From Actinomycetes bacterium (GTDB lineage Bacteria > Actinomycetota > Thermoleophilia > Solirubrobacterales > 70-9): a stretch of 7,173 nucleotides of DNA. How positions within the stretch are numbered: position 1 is the first letter of the stretch; the number at the start of each line of letters is the position of its first letter. A model generated the notes under the pieces. The model was not told the DNA's origin and did no database searches. It saw only the letters and a list, made by a program, of their open reading frames with translations. The stretch covers positions 1 through 7,173 of the forward strand of contig JAEZIQ010000146.1 in NCBI GenBank assembly GCA_023436605.1, given 5' to 3'. Positions 5,583 through 7,173 of this stretch are shown piece after piece. A program made the position numbers and the translations under genes.

Positions 5583-6814
5583 CAGGCGACGACCTCCTGG
5601 CCGAAGTGAGTTTCAAAGGAATCCGGATTCGGGTCGATCTCGGTGAGGGCAAAGCTATCGCGATTGGCGTCGAGCGTCTTCAAGCCCTCGCCCGTGATGT
5701 AGACGACGACCTTGTCGTTGTCCTTCAGCTCGCCCCGTTCGGCCAGCTTCTTCAGCACACCGACGGTGACTCCGCCCGCGGTCTCGGTGAAGATGCCGGT
5801 CGTCTCGGCCAGCAGCCGGATGCCCTCGCGGATCTCGTCATCGGTGACCGCGTCGATTGAACCGCCGGTCTCGTTCGCCTGGACCACGGCGTAGGGGCCG
5901 TCGGCCGGATCGCCGATCGCGAGGCTCTTGGCGATCGTGTCCGGCTTCTGCGGCCGGCAGACCCGCGAGCCCTCGGCGAATGCCTTGGCCACCGGCGAGC
6001 AGCCTTCGGCCTGGGCGCCATGGAAAACCGGCTGGTCGCCTTCGACCAGGCCGATCTCGCGCCATTCCTGAAAACCACGATTGATCTTGGTAAAAAGCGA
6101 ACCGGAAGCGATCGGGGCGACCACCCGGTCCGGCAGTTCCCAGCCGAGCTGCTCGACCGTCTCGTAGGCCAGGGTCTTCGAACCCTCGGCGTAATACGGG
6201 CGCAGGTTCACGTTGACGAAAGCCCAGGGCTTCTCGTCGGCGAGCTGGGTGCAGAGCCGGTTTACGTCGTCGTAGTTGCCCTTGACGCCGACCAGGTTGG
6301 TTCCGTAGATGTCGGTCGCGAGCAGCTTCTGCTCTTCGAGGTTCGACGGCACGAAGACGTACGAGTCGAGCCCGGCCGCAGCGGCATGGGCGGCGACAGC
6401 GTTGGCCAGATTGCCGGTCGAGGCGCAGGCCACGGTCTCGAAGCCGAGTTCCTTGGCCTTGGCGATCGCCACGGCGACCACCCGGTCCTTGAAGGAATGG
6501 GTCGGGTTGGCGGCGTCGTTCTTGATGTAGATCTCGGCCCCGGTACCGAGCCGCTCGGAGAGACGGTTGGCCCTGATCAGCGGAGTCATGCCCGGCTCGA
6601 GCGGATCGCCGGCCTTGCCCTCGAAGGGCAGGAAGTCCGAGTACCGCCAGATTCCGTTGGTCCCGGCCTGGATCCGCCGGCGGGTCTCCTCCGCGTTCAG
6701 GTCCGAGTAGTCGTACTGGACTTCCAGCGGCCCGAAGCATTCGGCACAGAAAAAGTTCGCGCCGAGCTCGTACTCGGTCGAACACTCCTTGCATTTCAGA
6801 TTCTTGACTGCCAT
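5582..6814 (-). CDS. thrC: Threonine-synthase-like PLP enzyme, SAM-riboswitch controlled
   Basis: The predicted product has 410 residues. It opens with a four-Cys zinc ribbon (C8, C11, C23, C26), then a fold-type II PLP domain. NPTHSFKDR (103-111) has the PLP lysine K109, ASTGN (131-135) is the phosphate or substrate loop, and FTETAGGVT (342-350) lies near the C-terminus. By family this is threonine synthase, which converts O-phosphohomoserine to threonine and phosphate. The context argues for another or additional reaction: a SAM-I riboswitch lies upstream, and the stop overlaps the start of a CysO-like sulfur carrier gene. A beta/gamma-replacement using the carrier's thiocarboxylate, yielding homocysteine, would fit better; this is inference. 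I chose ATG at 6814 because AAAGGTGA (6830-6823) is 8 nt upstream and the zinc ribbon starts directly after it. Longer in-frame starts run into the riboswitch terminator. From memory, second threonine-synthase-like genes beside MoaD-family genes also occur in other actinobacteria. Confidence 0.88.
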   Translation of the reverse strand: MAVKNLKCKECSTEYELGANFFCAECFGPLEVQYDYSDLNAEETRRRIQAGTNGIWRYSDFLPFEGKAGDPLEPGMTPLIRANRLSERLGTGAEIYIKNDAANPTHSFKDRVVAVAIAKAKELGFETVACASTGNLANAVAAHAAAAGLDSYVFVPSNLEEQKLLATDIYGTNLVGVKGNYDDVNRLCTQLADEKPWAFVNVNLRPYYAEGSKTLAYETVEQLGWELPDRVVAPIASGSLFTKINRGFQEWREIGLVEGDQPVFHGAQAEGCSPVAKAFAEGSRVCRPQKPDTIAKSLAIGDPADGPYAVVQANETGGSIDAVTDDEIREGIRLLAETTGIFTETAGGVTVGVLKKLAERGELKDNDKVVVYITGEGLKTLDANRDSFALTEIDPNPDSFETHFGQEVVA

Positions 6815-6822
6815 TCCGATCG

Positions 6823-6830
6823 TCACCTTT
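6823..6830 (-). promoter_or_regulatory. Ribosome binding site of the threonine-synthase-like gene
   Basis: AAAGGTGA on the minus strand lies 8 nt before ATG 6814 and 22 nt after the T-run of the riboswitch terminator. It decides the start against longer in-frame alternatives. It is not part of the terminator stem, which supports control at the level of transcription rather than translation. Confidence 0.8.
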
Positions 6831-6852
6831 CGTAGATCCCCTGCGGGGAAAC

Positions 6853-6881
6853 AAAAAACCTTCGCCGCGTGGGGCGAAGGT
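6853..6881 (-). terminator. Intrinsic terminator of the SAM riboswitch
   Basis: On the minus strand ACCTTCGCC (6881-6873) pairs perfectly with GGCGAAGGT (6866-6858) around a 6-nt loop, CCACGC. Six T residues follow at 6858-6853, the first of which also closes the stem. This is a textbook Rho-independent terminator 38 nt before the ATG. Its left arm and loop are also the target of the antiterminator strand, so it should form only when SAM is bound upstream. Confidence 0.93.
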
Positions 6882-6901
6882 CCGATCGGACTTCTCCCCA
6901 C
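6869..6901 (-). promoter_or_regulatory. Antiterminator pairing of the expression platform
   Basis: On the minus strand GTGGGG-A-GAAG (6901-6891) can pair with CTTC-G-CCCCAC (6879-6869): 6 bp, one A·G mismatch, then 4 bp. The upstream strand reuses GTGG from the 3' side of aptamer helix P1, and the downstream strand is the left arm and loop of the terminator. P1 plus terminator (SAM bound, off) and antiterminator (no SAM, on) therefore exclude each other. The loop between them contains the self-complementary TCCGATCGGA. Confidence 0.82.
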
Positions 6902-7009
6902 ATCTCCCGGCTACGCGAGCCGCTGGATTTGGCACCTTCTCGGAAGCTCTCGCTTCCGCTGGTTGCCGGGGTTTCGTAGGGCCAAGTCCCTCCACCCCTC
7001 TGGATGTGG
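6898..7009 (-). promoter_or_regulatory. SAM-I (S-box) riboswitch aptamer
   Basis: Read on the minus strand, P1 is CCACATC (7009-7003) with GATGTGG (6904-6898), 7 perfect pairs. The conserved core follows: AGAGGGGTGGAGGGAC (7001-6986), GGCCC, then GAAACCCCGGCAACC (6975-6961), and GGTGCCAAATCC (6936-6925). P3 is CGGAAGC-GAGA-GCTTCCG (6958-6941), a 7-bp stem with a GNRA loop. P4 is CGGCT (6922-6918) with AGCCG (6912-6908). The pseudoknot is readable: TTGGC (6985-6981) in the P2 loop with GCCAA (6933-6929) after P3. The layout fits SAM-I rather than SAM-IV because the kink-turn P2 sequence is present and P4 lies between P3 and the 3' strand of P1. One usual position, AUGAAA, reads ACGAAA. It controls the threonine-synthase-like and CysO-like pair by transcription termination, off when SAM is high. 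Confidence 0.96.
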
Positions 7010-7027
7010 CGCTTATGTCTGGCCGAC

Positions 7028-7036
7028 ACATTACCA
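7028..7036 (-). promoter_or_regulatory. Candidate extended -10 promoter of the riboswitch operon
   Basis: TGGTAATGT on the minus strand combines a TGN extension with a TANNNT -10 (7033-7028). Transcription would start near 7021, about 12 nt before the aptamer helix P1, a sensible distance for an S-box leader. I see no clear -35 at 17 nt, which an extended -10 can tolerate. Confidence 0.5.
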
Positions 7037-7123
7037 CTGGTTTCGGGAGCCGCGATCGTCGGAAGCTCATTTGGTGCCAGATTTCAGTCGCCGGTCGTTC
7101 ACACGCTGGCTTGACCTCTGGTT

Positions 7124-7129
7124 TAGGGT
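7124..7129 (+). promoter_or_regulatory. Candidate -10 for a leaderless plus-strand gene
   Basis: TAGGGT fits TANNNT, and its last T is exactly 7 nt before the ATG at 7136, so the predicted transcription start is the A of that ATG. A TTGACC at 7111-7116 is only 7 nt upstream and so is too close to act as its -35. The 7037-7123 stretch between the divergent candidate promoters holds nothing else I can identify. Confidence 0.35.
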
Positions 7130-7135
7130 TGATCC

Positions 7136-7173
7136 ATGCCCGCGAAGCGAATCGACATGACTGGAGGCGGCGA
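7136..7173 (+). CDS. 5' end of a plus-strand gene cut by the window edge
   Basis: An open frame starts at ATG 7136 and runs off the window after 12 codons (MPAKRIDMTGGG). The product cannot be identified from so little. The case for it rests on the perfectly placed TANNNT element and on the divergent orientation to the riboswitch operon. A second in-frame ATG at residue 8 has no clear Shine-Dalgarno sequence either. Confidence 0.35.
   Translation, partial: MPAKRIDMTGGG

Noticed and set aside
6020..6835. A 271-residue plus-strand open frame
   Set aside because: It is antisense to the PLP-enzyme gene and has no motif or start signal of its own.
6815..7009. T-box (tRNA-sensing) leader for a threonine gene
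   Set aside because: There is no T-box bulge motif (UGGN in an antiterminator) or specifier stem. The conserved blocks and pseudoknot match SAM-I.
6898..7009. SAM-IV rather than SAM-I aptamer
   Set aside because: The core is shared, but the P2 kink-turn-like sequence and a P4 stem inside P1 fit SAM-I. A covariance search would settle it.
5838..7070. A 410-residue minus-strand open frame in another frame
   Set aside because: It crosses the riboswitch and terminator and is Arg/Gly-rich out-of-frame translation of the PLP-enzyme gene.

Overview
The window is GC-rich, densely coded bacterial DNA with actinobacterial traits: a CysO-type sulfur carrier, an ECF sigma factor fused to a zinc-finger anti-sigma-like domain, a GTG and a TTG start, and several candidate leaderless promoters. 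The secreted Cys-repeat protein and the overall gene style suggest the class Thermoleophilia (Solirubrobacterales-like). That placement is an inference from memory, not a search result.

Layout. Positions 43-1942 (minus strand) hold a membrane-anchored ECF sigma factor and, just downstream, a small secreted protein made of two near-identical 38-residue CX18C units. ECF-type promoter motifs (GGAAC-N16-GGTT and GGAAC-N16-CGTC) lie upstream of both genes, suggesting that the sigma factor controls itself and the secreted protein. A divergent plus-strand gene (2021-2818) encodes a single-pass membrane protein of unknown function. It converges, with a 4-nt gap, on a minus-strand block running from 6814 down to 2823. 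In transcription order that block is: a threonine-synthase-like PLP enzyme, a CysO-like sulfur carrier, a glucose-1-phosphate cytidylyltransferase-like enzyme, an NDP-sugar 4,6-dehydratase-like enzyme, and an SRAP (YedK/HMCES) abasic-site protein. The first two genes overlap by 1 nt and the two sugar genes by 4 nt, so each pair is probably translationally coupled. The 51-nt gap before the sugar genes may carry its own promoter.

The most striking region is the leader of the first pair. Positions 6853-7009 (minus strand) contain a complete SAM-I (S-box) riboswitch aptamer with P1, P3, P4 and a pseudoknot all readable. A 9-bp intrinsic terminator with six T residues follows, and a clear antiterminator overlaps the 3' strand of P1. 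SAM should therefore switch off a 'threonine synthase' plus a protein-thiocarboxylate sulfur carrier. This makes little sense for threonine supply but good sense for homocysteine/methionine synthesis. I propose that the pair forms homocysteine from a phosphorylated or acylated homoserine, using sulfur carried on the CysO-like protein. The riboswitch and the gene pair are seen directly in the sequence; the pathway is inference.

At the right edge, a plus-strand gene may begin with a leaderless ATG at 7136. I saw no tRNA, rRNA, CRISPR array, insertion sequence or prophage signature.
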